A stretch of 64,000 nt of DNA from Leuctra nigra (GCA_934045905.1 OW203761.1:33034964-33098963); one strand, 5' to 3'; counted from the first letter of the stretch, positions 13,154 to 28,092 are shown. The notes: generated by a model not told the origin, from the sequence alone. Made by a program: numbers and translations.

Positions 13154-14116
13154 ACAAAGTATCAAAACTGACTTGCTGAATTATGCATAATGTCTCCCAT
13201 GTGCCGTGTTTTTTTTTCGAATAAGAGATAGGCGATGTATTACTTTAAATTCAAATTGCTCCGCGTTCATGTATAATTCCCATCTACCGAGAAAGGGTGT
13301 GCTGTATAAACACGGCATAAAATAGAACTACTTTGTAGAGAGCTCATAAAATTTCACGTAGCGTAGAATATGACATGGAATGAAATTTTTAACATTCTCC
13401 AATATAAAACGTATTTATGAGACGTTGTCTTGAATTGGAATCTAGCCATATAATTTTCTCGGAAAGTTGAATTGATCGCGAATGGGAATCTTGATCGAGA
13501 TACCACAACTTCCTCATTCGAGCAGGAATTTGATAACATTTCCTCGGCGAGTACAAGTACTTCCAGATTTTATTTGGAGTTATAATAATCCTGTTGTTCA
13601 ATCTGAAAATTACCATTCGATAGTAAAAATTAGTTTTTGGTTTTCAGAGTTCCACAATTGAAAATCAAGTCGACTCTCAATAAATAGTGAATTTTAGGCT
13701 TTTGCCGAGAAGAAACGACGCAACGCCGACATGGGACAGAGCACATTTTACAGGGCCCGGGGCCGGATTCACACAGTATTACCCTCGTGGGTTTTTGATA
13801 TAAACACTCTTCTTTCACTGGTTATTAGATACAGTAAAAGTGGGGTAATCTGTTAATTCCCACAGGGGAAGAGAGCTTTGTGAATCTTTGTTTTATGTAA
13901 TGGTAACGACTGAAGCATCTTCACAACTATTTTGAGTCGTGTGTTCAGATTTTTATCGGAAACATAATCATCGTGTATTAACTGTTGGGAAATCACGTTT
14001 AATAACGCATTATTGATAAGCGAACCTTTGTAGTCTAAATTAATATGCTGTGGAAAATAGTTGTTAAGACGAAACATAATGATTTGCAATAGATCAAAGA
14101 ACTTGAGCTGAAGTGT

Positions 14117-14118
14117 GT

Positions 14119-14149
<31 letters not shown>

Positions 14150-14155
14150 GGGGGA
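14117..14155. repeat. GT microsatellite joined to a G run
   Basis: About 18 bases of alternating GT are followed by about 21 G. A run of 17 C lies at 14394-14411. The proline/histidine-rich minus-strand frame over it is an artefact of the repeat. Confidence 0.9.
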
Positions 14156-15807
14156 TGGGATGGGATGAGATGAATGTCATGAAAAGTAAGTGCGGCTGCC
14201 TGAAGGGTTGACGGGGTGGAGGGTTGCCTTCCGTTGGCCCGCAGTGCGTTTTTGAATATTTTATTTAAACCAATCTCATTTAAAGAGATTTTGGCATCCT
14301 TTTGAAAGTTTATTGGGATATTCGTATAAGGAAAAAGCCACATATATTCTGTGTTTTTGATGCTAAAATCTTTCAAATAAATGTAACAACATGCCCCCCC
14401 CCCCCCCCCCTCTCAACCCATAATGTACGCATCTGTAGAACACATTTTACAAATCTTCCTAATCAATGTCCTTGAGTTCTTGTTTAAAATAAGATAATTG
14501 TTGGCCTTGAACTAATAAAATATCAACCTGATCGGACAAAATTTGGATCGTTTCCCTTTTCAAATAAATGGATGTGTTTTGTATGAAAATCTTTCAAAAT
14601 TCAGCTTGATCAGAGAAACGGTGTGACTTTCTTGCACTGACAACCGGTAAAACAACAAATAAAAGCAGAGAGAGAACAAGGCCAAAAGGCGAACTATAAG
14701 CGAGAATATATTCTACCATGTTTGGTCAAATCCATCGCAAAGTGATAGCCGAGTTTGTCAATAAAATATAATGTCGAGTAGGTGGGTCTTCTACACAATT
14801 CGTCCATTTCCATTTACCAGTGAGCCACTGGCACTGCTTATAATGGTTTCAATCAATCATTTCCTTTGTCTCTCTCCGGCAACGCTGACAAAGCTCGACT
14901 GTTTGATCTTCCCTTCTCACTCCATCTGATTGGCTAGTGAAAGAGATTGAAAGGTTTCACGAAGTCTTAAGTTCCAGCTTACTCTACCTCTCTCATATCA
15001 TGTTCATGTTATTATTGGATTATCAGAAAACTAGCTATATATCGAATACTGCGAAGATACTGGTAAATCGATCAGGGAACATTAAACTCTTTCATTTTAT
15101 TTGCAGACGACGTCAACAACATTGCTACGATGTTCTATACATAGTTGGTGATAGTATGGTGATAGGGTTTAATCTTAGTTATTATCATATCCGCCGACTG
15201 TGTGGGTGCTAAGGCCATGGCACAATGGGGAAATATTCCACAAATTATATCGTAACTTATGAATATTAAAACTAATGATAATGTATTACAAATGATAATA
15301 CAGAATGAGGCATTTTGCGATATCTACTAAGTTGAGCAATAATTTTTTTAAATTGTATGACGGTGCTGACAGTGATTCATGCCTGTCACTAAAATAAAAA
15401 CACTGAAATACTATTATTTAGAAGTATTTCCTTGCATGAGCAAAATACCATTAAGGAACGAGTTGTGTAAAAATCTCAGTGTCATAAATTTGAAAATGTT
15501 CCTATGTGTCACTGTCATCTGTCACTTCTGTGTCTACACTGTATACAGATCGTTATGGCTTTGCTGTATGCATTGCAATGTACCAGATGACACCTACTGT
15601 TAACAAACACAACTGTCAAACATCTCTGTGAATTACTTGCTTGATCGTAATTTTCTCTTAAAACTTTTACTTGAAATGAGTGTTGAAACTTCACATAAAA
15701 AACACGAAATTACATGGAGTGCTATGGACCCAGTTTACTTGACAACCTGGGGCACCTTATTTAATTTCTATTAAATAATTTGTCTGTAACATTTGAGTCA
15801 GAAGGGG

Positions 15808-15875
15808 GTGTTCTTTAGAAGTATCTTTCTTTAGAAGTATCTTTCTTTAGAAGCATCTTTCTTTAGAAGTATTGC
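15808..15875. repeat. 17-base tandem repeat, about four units
   Basis: TCTTTCTTTAGAAGTAT repeats with a single change in the third unit. It lies about 400 bases before the rdgB leader; no function is evident. Confidence 0.85.
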
Positions 15876-16196
15876 AGGTGGCTATTGGTTATTTTATTAT
15901 CATGAAAAGAGAGGACTCAGATTGTAAATTAAAGCTTCCTAAGGTCTTTTTACCCCCAAAAAAGTAATTGAAAAAGGTATGAAAATAACCAAAAGCGGAT
16001 CATTATTAAGACCTCTATTGCTGTAGGACCTGCTGTAGGTGAAAACATTCCAATCTAATACTTTGTAATTTATTATGTGGATTGATCCGGTTTGCATAAT
16101 GTGATCATGGACTTATATAGGCTATGCGATAGTTATAATCAGCTATCTAATTGCCAGCATCCTTGGTGCAAGTTGATTTAACAAATGCTTTTGTTG

Positions 16197-16263
16197 CAGC
16201 AGTGATGCGGTGCAGAAGGCGAGTGTGGTGAGCTAGTCGACCGACAGCTACTCAGCCGCTACA
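16197..16263 (+). promoter_or_regulatory. 5' leader of rdgB with probable splice acceptor and a short upstream ORF
   Basis: A pyrimidine-rich tract ending TTGTTGCAG at 16191-16199 looks like a splice acceptor, so the leader of rdgB probably begins in one or more non-coding exons further upstream that I could not place. Between the acceptor and the start codon an upstream ATG at 16205 opens an eight-codon frame ending TGA at 16231. The rdgB ATG at 16264 is chosen because translation from it gives the conserved first residues of the PITP domain. Confidence 0.55.
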
Positions 16264-19200
16264 ATGTTGATCAAGGAGTACCGCATTCCGCTGCCGCTGA
16301 CGGTGGAAGAGTACCGGATTGCACAGCTCTACATGATCGCGGTAAGTATCGGAACAAGATCATTGATTCAAAACACTATTCTACTCTTTGACAATGTACT
16401 ATGGCATACAGAATGCTATTATCTTCGAAAAGCAATTTCGGTTGGCGGAAACCTATTTTTTAACTATTTCAATTAAATTCAGTCGGAAATCATGTAAAGA
16501 AAGAGCCATGTTCATTCTATCAGTTGTTAGATTTTATGATGTTTAAAGGAACTTTGGTGAAAAGATTAGGTAGGGAGGTAATTTCAATGAATGTTATTAT
16601 TAGAAACCTATTAGAAAATGTTGCTACCTAAACCAGAGAGAAATACCTCTTTGGATTTGTATACCTACCTAACGCAGTGGCGTAACTACCGGGTGGCTGG
16701 GCTGGCAAAATGCCAGGGGCCCAGGCACTAGGGGGGCATGAAGGGCACTTCTCAAATAAAGCAGAATTTTATTAACTTTTCCAAATTAATTTTTCCGAAC
16801 ATTTTTTTTTACTCAACGTGGTATACACTATACATTGCTTCCAAAGTAGAGTAATAATTTGCATGTTGTGTGAAACATTCTGATTGATTCTATTCATGGC
16901 TTATGCTTGAAATTTGGAGGCTTATTTTATGTCAAATTCAGGCACAAAGTTAAGTGTAGCGCTGGGCGGCAGTATTTTGGTTAAATGATTTCACGAATTT
17001 CATTATTCTCTTCTCTGGTGTCTGAAAAATGTATATTAAAGTCTTTTACAAATGCAAATGTTCACTAATTGAAATGTGTTACAGAAAAAGAGTCGCGAGG
17101 AGAGCAAAGGCACTGGCAGCGGTGTGGAGATCTTAGTCAATGAACCCTACGACGGCGGTCCTGGGGGCAATGGGGGGCAATACACGCGCAAACTCTACCA
17201 CATCGGCAGTCATCTGCCCAGTTGGTTCAAGAGCCTCATACCCAAAGCCGCGCTCATCACCGAAGAGGAGGCGTGGAACGCTTATCCGTACACCAAGACA
17301 CGATACACCAGTCCCTTCGTTGAAAAGTTCCTCATTGAGATTGAAACGTACTACTTCAATGATAACGGTTACCAAGAGAATGTGTTCAATTTGACGGGTA
17401 GTGATTTGAGAAACAGAGTAGTTGGTAAGTTGTTTTACTTTTATTTAAGACAAATTTAATGATCTCTAACTTACGTACCTAATACCAATAAATTGAACTA
17501 TTTTAGAACTAAAGTTTTGAATATCTCATAGTGCTACTTCTAAAATAGTCTTCACCATGATTGCTCTGCACAGAGCTGGGTAGTAACTTAACGAAAGTAA
17601 CGCGTTACCGGTAACGCATTACTTTTTAGTAACTTTTATAGTAACGCGTTCCTGCTATGATAGAAGTAAATTAGTAACGTTGAAAGTTCCTTTTTGTTGT
17701 GTAACTTTCACATTTATAAAAGTTCCTTTTGCAGTTTTTTTTAGAGCAGAATGTACCTTTCCTCAGCATTCAAAACTACACTATTTCCGCCCTCAAATCT
17801 GTACCTGATTTTCTCTGATAAGGAATTTTAGGCCACCTGCACAAAACCGCATTCCAATCACGCCGTTCATGCTTAGTGCGTCACCAGTTCGCCCTCTCAC
17901 TTGCACTTGGCAAAACCTGCCATGGGGAAGGGGGTAGAATTAGATGCAGCGCCTTCTTACAGGGAGGAATTTCGTAGAAAATTTAGTTTTCCACAGAGAA
18001 AAATTACAGCCTGAATTTGTGTTTTAACAAATTGGCTGCATTCCCGAAATAAAATGGTCAAGTTAGTTGAGGAACTTAAACTTTAACTAGTTCCTTTTTT
18101 CGGAAAGTAACGTAACTTTAACGCATTCCTATTTTTTGGTAACTTACCCAGCTCTGGCTCTGCAGGAGTCTGCTGGTAACTGTGTTATGTTCATGTGTTA
18201 TGGAATTTGCCAATTAAAGGTACCTTTAGATTGGTAAATGTGATATTTAATTTTTATTCTTCTATAAAAATTAAGTTTTGTTTGCAGATTTAATTGATAT
18301 TGTGAAAGAGCAACAATTTGGTGCTGATTATGTCAAGGAAGAGGATCCCAAGATATACGTATCAGAGAAAAACAACCAAGGCCCTTTGACTGATAACTGG
18401 TTGGAAGAATATTGGAATGAATGCAAGGTAGGCAAACTGTCAAGTATATTAGTAGTACCTACCTACTTTCATTTGTAATTTCATTTAATAATGTGTGTGT
18501 TGTTATTTTCCAGGGCAAACAAACGCCTCTTCCAAATGGCAAGCGTTTAATGTGCGCTTACAAACTCTGCAGGGTAGAATTTCGAGTCTGGGGAATGCAA
18601 ACTAAGACAGAGAAATTTTTACATGATATTGGTAATAATTGTAAAAATTTTTATTTTGCTTTATTATCCATGTTATAGTATTAATAGTCTGTACAATCTA
18701 ATAAATATTAATAGTTGATTTATTTTATGTGTAAAATAGGTACCTATTAATTAATCATTCATTATACTACATTCTGTTAATAATCCTCAGCTTTGCGAAA
18801 GACGATGGCGCGAGCACACAAGCAGGCGTGGGCGTGGCAAGATGAGTGGGCAGACTTGACAATGGACGACATCCGACAGATCGAGCGCGAGACTCAAGAA
18901 GCACTTAAGAAGAAGATGGGCATGGAGGAGTCGGAACTCGATGAGTCCGGCAATGAGCTTGATAACGGTAGACCAGGCTCAAGGAACACCAGCAGCTCAC
19001 ATACCCTCCAGGCTACGTTTGGAAGCATCGAAAATACCGAGGACATGCAGACACCACCTGTTACGAAGAAATTGGACAAAATACCAACAATAAAAACGGA
19101 GGGATTTGACAAAGATGGCAGTCCGCCAGAAATCTTACCCACGGAACTTAATACCAGGTTGGCATATATTTTTTTCTCTATAATACTACTGTCTACATAC

Positions 19201-22200
19201 ATTTTATTGTAATACTTTCAAACTTGTTGCCAATATTCCAAGGTTAGTTGCAATCTCAAAGTCAAATCTGAGATCTGAGAGCAGAAACTTTCAAGCGCAT
19301 ATAAAACTAATAAACTAATAAAAAAACTAATAAAGATCGATCTGATATTGTGTACACACACTAATATCATATGAGTGGTCCCAGGTATATTTTTTGAACG
19401 AGTTCCTGTGATTTTTGAAAATTAACATGAACCGTTCCATCATAAAGGTTCAATCGATCAACTTAAAACTTTGCATGGTTATTGGGACCAATATTTTAGG
19501 AATTTTTGGAGATTTTTATACAAGTCTGTGACGAAATTTAAGAATTATTGGCTTTTAATGCCATTTTTGATAGACAGAACTTTGGTTCGAGGTGTTGCGC
19601 GCATCCGTGCTCGCTCATCAACGCGTTTCACAGTGTGTTTTCCTATAGTTACATAGAGGGTTGATTAAACCCATTTTCTTGTAAGTTTATTCTTTGTTTT
19701 GTTTTTATGAATTTTCCTAAATTTTTTATGCTTGCTAATTATGTCCTTTGGTTGAGAGAATTGGCATTTAGTATTCTTAGTTGTTCTTGTTGAACAGGCT
19801 ATTCACTTGTCTGTGCCTACACCTTCATAAATTCATTATATATTATGTTGGGACATTAATCATTACAGGGTACAGCTAGGGTTTTCGTGCCTATTACAGA
19901 GTTAATTTCAGCAGTAAATTCAAGAAAACAGAGAGGCAGCATTCCTTTACGTGATGAAACCATAACATTCAAAATGATTTACATTTTTTAGTGTTTAAAT
20001 TACAACAGCAAATTTTCTCATGACAGACATGTGAAAGATTCGACGCAAGAGCTTGAAGGCCGCAAGAGGCTATGGTATCGCAGCAACTCAAAGACTGCAC
20101 TTCATTCTCCCAGCTCTGGCTCGAACAAGAGCTTTGACCTGCAGTTGGCCAACTGGCGGATGGATACCATTGCACGCTACTCGGACTCGAGCAGCGACGA
20201 TGAGGAGTTCTTCGACTGTCAGGGTATGTCTCCTCGTTGGAGAGGTTTTGCATACAGCTGTGATCATAATGTGGTTATGTATATGTATGATGTCGGCATT
20301 AGGTAGGGTGTAATTTGACTACCTAGTGAGATCAAGGAATCGAGCTATTTTATCTTTATGCTGTTCTGTGTGTGATGATATCTGTCTAGAACTATTCAAA
20401 TGTAGCTACTGTTCAACAGATTAAACTTTTGTGTACAAATACCTAGGTACATCATGACGATCCACACAACATATTTTTGATAAAAACGATTGCATATGTA
20501 CCTATCTAATAATTAATTTGGATCCATTCATATTTAAATTTCATACAAGAATGGAATTATGTTGCTAGTTTTTCGTAATGCTTTTTACTAAGATTTTAAA
20601 TCATAGTTTTGATTGTTTTATAGCCTTCCAACAAGTGTTGTCATCAATGCGATCATCAGCTGCAATGATTTTAGTGTTAGTTTAGATCATGAACATGAAG
20701 TACTCATTCAAGTTGGCAATAATGTTGCAGCAAGAAAAGAATATAATTTTTCTAGTATAACTAGTGAATTGTCGTGTGCGGCATGAGTCCTGTGACTGTT
20801 GTGCTACTTTCTCGCTCTGTTTCATGTGCGTAGCTGATTCTCTGTTTTTCCTTCTCTCTTTTTATTTTTGTCTGCTCTTCACTCTTCTGTTCTGTGCGTG
20901 GTGGTGTTCGCAAATCAGTTGGGTTCGTTATACCCGTGATCAAGGGTAGGTACGCACATAATAACCTACTTATGGCAAACCTACCCACCGTAGATGTGTT
21001 ATTCTTATTACTTACTACCATTTCATGTTTTTTTTTCACTTTTTAGTCTTCCATATTAAATTCGAGATATATATCTTTAGTAACAACAAAGGAAAGGGTG
21101 TAGGAAACTAGGTAATCTTTTTAGATTGGATTTATATTTTATAGAACAATTACCATGTTTAGTTAGCAATCAAATACCAGGTGGCGCAAAGAAAATCCCT
21201 GTGATTGAGCGGTCTTTATATCAAAATTATTATAGATAGGATTCTGAAATTTGTACACATATTAAAAAACATACCAAAATGTAATATGTGCAAGTTTCAA
21301 AAACATTACTATTGTAGGATAAAAGTTAATGCTATTCAAATTTGGTTGTCATAAAATTGATTATACGGAGCTCAAATAGCGCGCATCAAGAAAACTTCCA
21401 ATGGCCGGGACGCTGTTTCTTCAAAACTACGTACGATATCAAGCTGAAAATTTCAAATTATATTCAAAATAGATTAAGATCGATTGTGTAAAAATTTCAA
21501 TCAATACCAATGATATCAATTTGAACAGCTGTATAACTTTTTTCCTACAATTGTAATGTTTTTGAAACTTGCACATACATATTAAATTTTGATATGTTTT
21601 CTTATATGTGTACACATTTCAGAATCCTATCATAATAGTTTTGATATAGTGACCTCTCAATCAGGGGGATTTTTTTTGCGCCACCCGGTACTTGGTGAGT
21701 ACCTAGTTACTAGTACATTTATATGATAAATAGTATCATTACAATCAGGATTATATGCTTTGAAACTTTTTGTTAGCATTATTTCATTTTACAGAATTAT
21801 TCATATATTTCCTTAGTACATATTAGGGTCATTATCTGGTAGGTACCTATTTTGAGCTCGAGACACTGCAGTGTTAAATTTTAGTTCAATGAGTTGAATT
21901 TCTACTCTCTTTGAATTTTACTAACGGCAAACTATTCCATCAAGAGAATATCAAATTAAAACATAAACCCAACACAGAAATGTCCTGTATCCCAAATTCT
22001 ACAAATTTATTTAATTTGTATCTTTAGACTTCCTCCTTCCATTCCTTCTTGCACTGCTTCTTCCATTAGAAAATGTTTGATTGAAGGTCATTCTGATAGC
22101 TGTCGAATGGAATTGCAAATCACTACTGTCTCTGAATCATTACTATAGCTTTGTTGGGCTGAAAAGGCTAGTAGTATTGCAATACATTGGCAAAAGTACT

Positions 22201-25200
22201 TGGTTATTACATATTTGCAACTACTTCCCTCAACCCCCTGAATGCCATGAAAAATAATTAATGTCCACTGAAGTTTGTCATAGAATGTCTTTTTATCAAT
22301 CAAATTGATTCTCCTTTTCACAGCAGACACGAGCGAAGCAGCTTCACTGGCCAAATGGAGTTCACTCGATTTGCTCACCGAGGAAGATTTAGATGTGTCA
22401 CCTACTTCAGTAATGGAGAAACAAGGTAAATAAATGTATGGTAGACATTGTCCAGAAGTAATGTGTTTTAAAAATATACCTACCCTGAAACTGTCATTAG
22501 AACAGGACTTTCCTGGCATTTCTTTGTTTTTGTATAAAACAAACACACAAAGCAAACAGTGAAAGTAAGAAAATCATTTAAACTTTCTATCTTTAAAAAT
22601 TTCATATTCAAGGAGGTTTTACTGGTTCATAGTAGGAATCTAGAAAATAATTGTGTTTAAATCAGGTGAAATCGTTAATTTTTTCCAATCTCTTCGTGTT
22701 GTGAACATTTCAGACAGCATCTTCTCCCCCTCGTTCCTGCAGCGAGTGACGAGCGACCGGCGAAGACCTCTGGCCTTGGGCGGCAGCATGGACACCTCAT
22801 GTCCTGGCTCTCCGGTGGCGTCTTCACACCACGCCACCTGCAGCACCACCGTGCTGATCCTCGTGATGCATGCGGGGAGTGTGCTGGACGCCAACGTTGA
22901 CCTGACCTCCAAGAAGTCCGACATCACCACGTTCCGAGGCGCCTTCGAGTCGGTGATGCGGCAACATTATCCAACCATGGTCGGACACATCGCCATCAAG
23001 CTGGTGTCGTGTCCATCGGTGTGCACCGAGGGGCTCGGCATTCTCTCCAGGTCTGTTTCTGCATTAGAATATGTACTACTTTCATCTTTATATTGTGTCT
23101 TCTAGTTATACCTAGACGTACAACAAGTTTCGTGAACACAATTAGTTTTTTCAATTTTACAATTTTATATTAGGTATTGTTTAGCTTACCTACTTGTTTG
23201 CTATTGTTTTTCACATAGTATCTTAGTATCTACATATTTCACATAGTATCTACATAGACAAGCATGTATCTTGAAAAATGCCAGTGGGTTATAAGCAACA
23301 CTACAGTCGGGAGTCAATCAGGGCTCAATTCTGAACGTTCATTTTAGTACACTCCTGGACACTGAAATTGGTCGGCGGTCAAAGTTCAAGTGGCACTACG
23401 GCTAGTATTTAACATTTATTTTATTGTAATTTTTTGGCACAAAGACCGCATGGCTAGTGTGAGTTTAGGGCCGAAAAATTACTTTAAATAAATAATAAAT
23501 ACTAGCCTAGGAGTCAGTGAATATTGACTGCGGACCATTTTCCGTGTCCAGGAGTGTACATAGTCAGATTCTTGTTTACTCTCGCATCAGAACCCTAGAA
23601 ATATTAACATGAATCAATGTGAGTGTGTACACAATTTGTAATATTATTATTTAAGTTTTTGATGTTGTAGAGAAGGTAATGTATTTATTTAAACCATAAA
23701 TAAAATTGCATTTTTTAATTTTATGTGCTTTTTTCAGCTTGAGTCCATACAGTTTTGACGTGTCTCCTTCTTGCACCGATGCTCCGCACGTAACCCACGA
23801 CTCTATCCCGATTGGTGCAATCCCGTTGTTCGCGAGCTCAACTCCCGAGTACAAAGATTCAGTGTCAAGGGTCATCAATGGCGCCAACACGGTCTACCAA
23901 GAGTTCATCAAGTCAGAGGAAGGCCAAGGATTCTGCGGACAAATCTGTGTCGTCGGTAAGTCTTTGTTTTCCTACTTCCATCATTCCAAGACTTTTTTAT
24001 TGATTGAATTTGCTTGCAATGTCACTTTCCTAATTTAAACTTGGTAGGTATTTATTACTAATAGTTAACTTTATTACTGAATTACATTACACTTAGGTAG
24101 TAATTTATGTAATCCAAAAATCATAGATCTTTGGAATATTATTTATTTAATATTAGTGTATTCAGTTATTCACCTATCTTGAGGTCTTTAGAACTTTTGT
24201 TTAGATTTTTGATAGCACAAAGTAATTTCCTAGGAAAACGCTTGGTTTAACTTTAACACGTTGATGAGCAAGCACCGATACTTTGGTGCAACATCTCCAA
24301 CCAAACACAATCCACTCAATTAAAGATAACTATGTACGTCCTACTACATTTCCCCTCTGGAATCCAACAGATTTTGATCAATCTTCTTTTAGCTTGTTCA
24401 AAATTCTTAAAATTGCAAAAAGTATGTAAGTGTAAGTGTCGATACTTGTACTTACACCTACTATGTACCTACATAGTACTTGTAAATTATGATATAATGT
24501 TGGTCTTGATCACCATGCAAAATTTGAAATTTGAACTTATCTGAAACAATTTGATTTTCAACCAATCGAAAGATATTTTTTAAATTTGAGCCAATTGGAG
24601 GATTATGATATAATGTTGGTCAAATCACCATTCAAAATTTGAACTTATCTGAAACAATTTGATTTTCAACCAATCGAAAGATATTTTTTTAAATTTGAGC
24701 CAATTGGAGGATTGTATTTTTGAACATTTTATTTTTATGAATGTTGGTCTAAATGAGCTAGCAAAATTTCAATTCGATCGGATCAGTCAATCGGATGATT
24801 TACTTTTTTTAAATTTGAACCAATCAACGGATTTCCAAAAATATTTCATCGGAAAAAAGGTTCGACCTGTATACCATACCTTCATTGAAAGAAAAGCTAA
24901 GAAACAAAAAAAAATATATATAATTAGTAATAGAGGTCCATGCCAAAAGAGTAAAAGGATCCGCTCGTTTAGCTCGCTTGATAAATTCATGCTGACATTA
25001 GAGGCGTCCATCATGGTTGAAATCCAGAAAGTTTATTTTATAGATTATACGTTCAGAACATACATACCTGCTATAGGTTTGAGTAACATTATGAGTGGGC
25101 AAAATCTGTACTATCCAACACTTTCTTTCTTTGCTTGAAGGGTTAAAAAGTGTGTTACTAAGTGTCTGTTGTGATCAGGTGATGGTGTCGGCGCCATTAT

Positions 25201-28061
25201 GGCGTACGACGCGTTGTGCCGCTCGAGTCAGTATCAGTCTCGGCACGACAGTGAGAACAGCATCCTGGACACCGATGCAGCCCACGATGAGAAACACGAC
25301 GCTTGTTACTTGGACACAGGTCTCGGTGATCAATCGCACAAACACTTAGCCGCGCCCGTTCCTCGCAGACGCTCTTCCTCGACAAGGTAAGCTGGGAGTT
25401 GATCGGATCTAACTTGTTATTGGAATTTAATGATATGATTGTAATATAAATGACTCGAGAATGTAGTTATGCAATCATGTATTGGAATGTAACAGAAACC
25501 TAGAACTGGTTAGCCACTTTTTTTAACACAGTCTTTCAAATGGAGGTTTCTTTCCATTTCATTGGTATATTACCTAGTCTATAGTCACTTTCAGGAAGTT
25601 TACGATATTTAAATTTTATTCAGACCCTGAGAGTGACGGTTACCTCACTCAAAGTGTACCTAGCATAAATAGTATCTAGATGGAAGATGAAAGATAGTCA
25701 CCACAAATGTAGGTATCTAGATTGAAGATAGAAGATCTTCTATCTTAAGATAAGATACTATCATCTAAGATAGTGCCCATCTCTGTACGTAGGTACTATA
25801 AATAAAATTATATTATACCATATTATTTTTTTTTCTTCATACTCAAGGCCACATGCTTCTACTATATTCAATCATATTTCAAACTAAATCTCTGACTTCT
25901 GAGTATTTGTTTGTTCCAGCGATCAAGCACATCACTGCAAGCTTGACTTTGAAGTTAGTGACTTCTTTATGTTTGGAAGTCCTTTGGCATTGGTTCTAGC
26001 ATACCGAAAAGTGTCTTCCACTGAAGACAAGAATGGTATGTTACATTTTAACATTGTGCTGCAATGCAAGTCTCTAGTGTATTATTTAGTATTTACCAAT
26101 CCTAAGAGTGCTTTGGTTCTTGCCTGCAGCACCAATTCCGAAGCCGATGGTACAACAAGTGTACAACTTGTTCCACCCCACTGACCCGGTTGCAGCTCGC
26201 CTGGAACCTTTGCTGTCTGCGAGATTCTCCATGTTGCCTCCAGTCAACATAGCCCGATACCAGAAGTACCCACTTGGCAATGGCCAGCCCTACCATTTAC
26301 GTAAGAATATCGCAACATCATTCCAGTCTCATGCTCAAAAGAAGTTGCGTCCCACAATTCGGAAGCGGACGGACGGCGCAAAGGAAAAAATGTTAAGCAA
26401 AATTCAAATGTTTGCGTCCGCGTTGTCTGTCCGCTTCAATCGTGTATTGGCCTTTAGGCTGTTTTTCATCATTCTTTCCTATGCAAAGCATTTACAAAAC
26501 TAAAACACCGGACACACTGTCAACTTCTGCGAGAGTGGGGAGTAGCTCTCTCAATGACTGGCAGCTGTCACGTGACCGTCAAATAAGGTCACGTGACAGC
26601 TGTCAGCCAATGAGAGAGCTTCTCCCCACTCTCGATTCTCACAGAAGTTGACAGTGTGTCCGGTGTTTAAGGAAAAAATTCCATTCTGTTATTAGTAGGG
26701 GTGTGCGAACCGGTTCGAAAACCGAACCGAACCGGTTTTGAAGGTTCGAAAATTATTATGAGAAGTTCGAAATAGAACCATTTCGAACCTTCCCGCCTTT
26801 TTTCCCGCGCGTCACCACAGCCTTCTGAATTCGAGATTTTAACCTCAAATGGCGTCATTTTTCACGCAAAATCGCGTATATTCTTCTGTAGTAATCAATC
26901 TTTAGTTAACTATGTTTCAGTTCAAAGGTTTGTTATTCACGAAATTTACATTATTATGTCATGAATACATGTAAATATTAGTGATGTTGATGATCCTAAA
27001 TAAGTTATATTTATTTTCTGTCTCGCGTCATGATGAGTACTATTTAGTACCATAAAAAACACTCCGTGTAAAAATACCAGCCAAGTCTCTTCAACTATAA
27101 AAAAAATAGTAGAAATCTAAAAGTTCAGCACTGAAAAGTAGTGATATCAAAAAATGAGCCAAGTCAAAACTTAATTTTAAAAACCAAAATATACTTGGCG
27201 CATCGTGTATATAAATAATAAAGAAGCATATGCCAAAAATCAAATGTACCTAAATATATACAATATACCTATAATGCCCTTAAAAACGATGCGCCAAGTA
27301 TATTTTGGTTTTTAAAATTAAGTTTTGACTTGGCTCATTTTTTGATATCACTACTTTTCAGTGCTGAACTTTTAGATTTCTACTATTTTTTTTATAGTTG
27401 AAGAGACTTGGCTGGTATTTTTACACGGAGTGTTTTTTATGGGGATATCACTTATTTTTTTAGTTTATTTACAGAACTTGTAACACACATCGGAGCAACA
27501 ATGACTAATTACTTTAAAAAAATACGCCATTTCCGAATTGGTTTATACGAAAAATTGTGTTTGGTGCTCAATATACCTAAGCTTAAAGTGATATTCCATG
27601 AAGAATTGCGAAAGCTTCGTTCCAATCAGTCTAGCAATTTTCGAGATATGGTATCACTTCCGGTTTTCAAAATGGCGACTGAAATTACTGCCACCTAGAA
27701 TTTATTTCTATAAATGTTATGTATAATTATAAGCCTTCTGAATATGTAGTTATTGTAGTAAGAGGTCATTAAAATCTAGTTCTTCATTTTCATGACGTCA
27801 TTTCCGGTTTCGGTAATAGTACATCTCTACTTTAACTATTGATATTCCATATACATGACCGTCTGAATCATTTGGCGCTGGTTTAATTCCTAACGGTCTA
27901 GCCGTTTTCGAGATATGACGTCACTTCCGGTTTCAAAATGGCGGCTTCCTGTTAGTTTTATAAAAAGGCACCTCAGACGCCAAAAGTGCACACGTGGTGA
28001 AAATTTCAGATCGATCGGATCAGCCGTTCAGGCTGTGGCGGTGATTGCGGTGTTTCCTGAT

Positions 28062-28092
<31 letters not shown>

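Larger units (their letters stand above)
11275..16196. other. Upstream region of rdgB, probable site of non-coding first exons
   Basis: Because the rdgB leader seems to start at a splice acceptor, the promoter should lie upstream, perhaps in this stretch or at the GC-rich repeat before it. I see no coding exon. GC-richer islands at 11.9-12.3 kb and 13.07-13.15 kb are the only contrast to the AT-rich background. Confidence 0.4.

Noticed and set aside
14035..14376. Minus-strand frame with polyproline and His-Thr repeats
   Set aside because: The repeats are the translation of the GT microsatellite and G run; the rest has no family resemblance.
22088..22555. 155-codon minus-strand frame
   Set aside because: It overlaps rdgB exon 7 on the other strand and has no recognisable content.
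24659..25138. 159-codon frame in rdgB intron 9
   Set aside because: It lies in a dispersed repeat with a tandem duplication, and the related copy at 59585 does not keep the frame.
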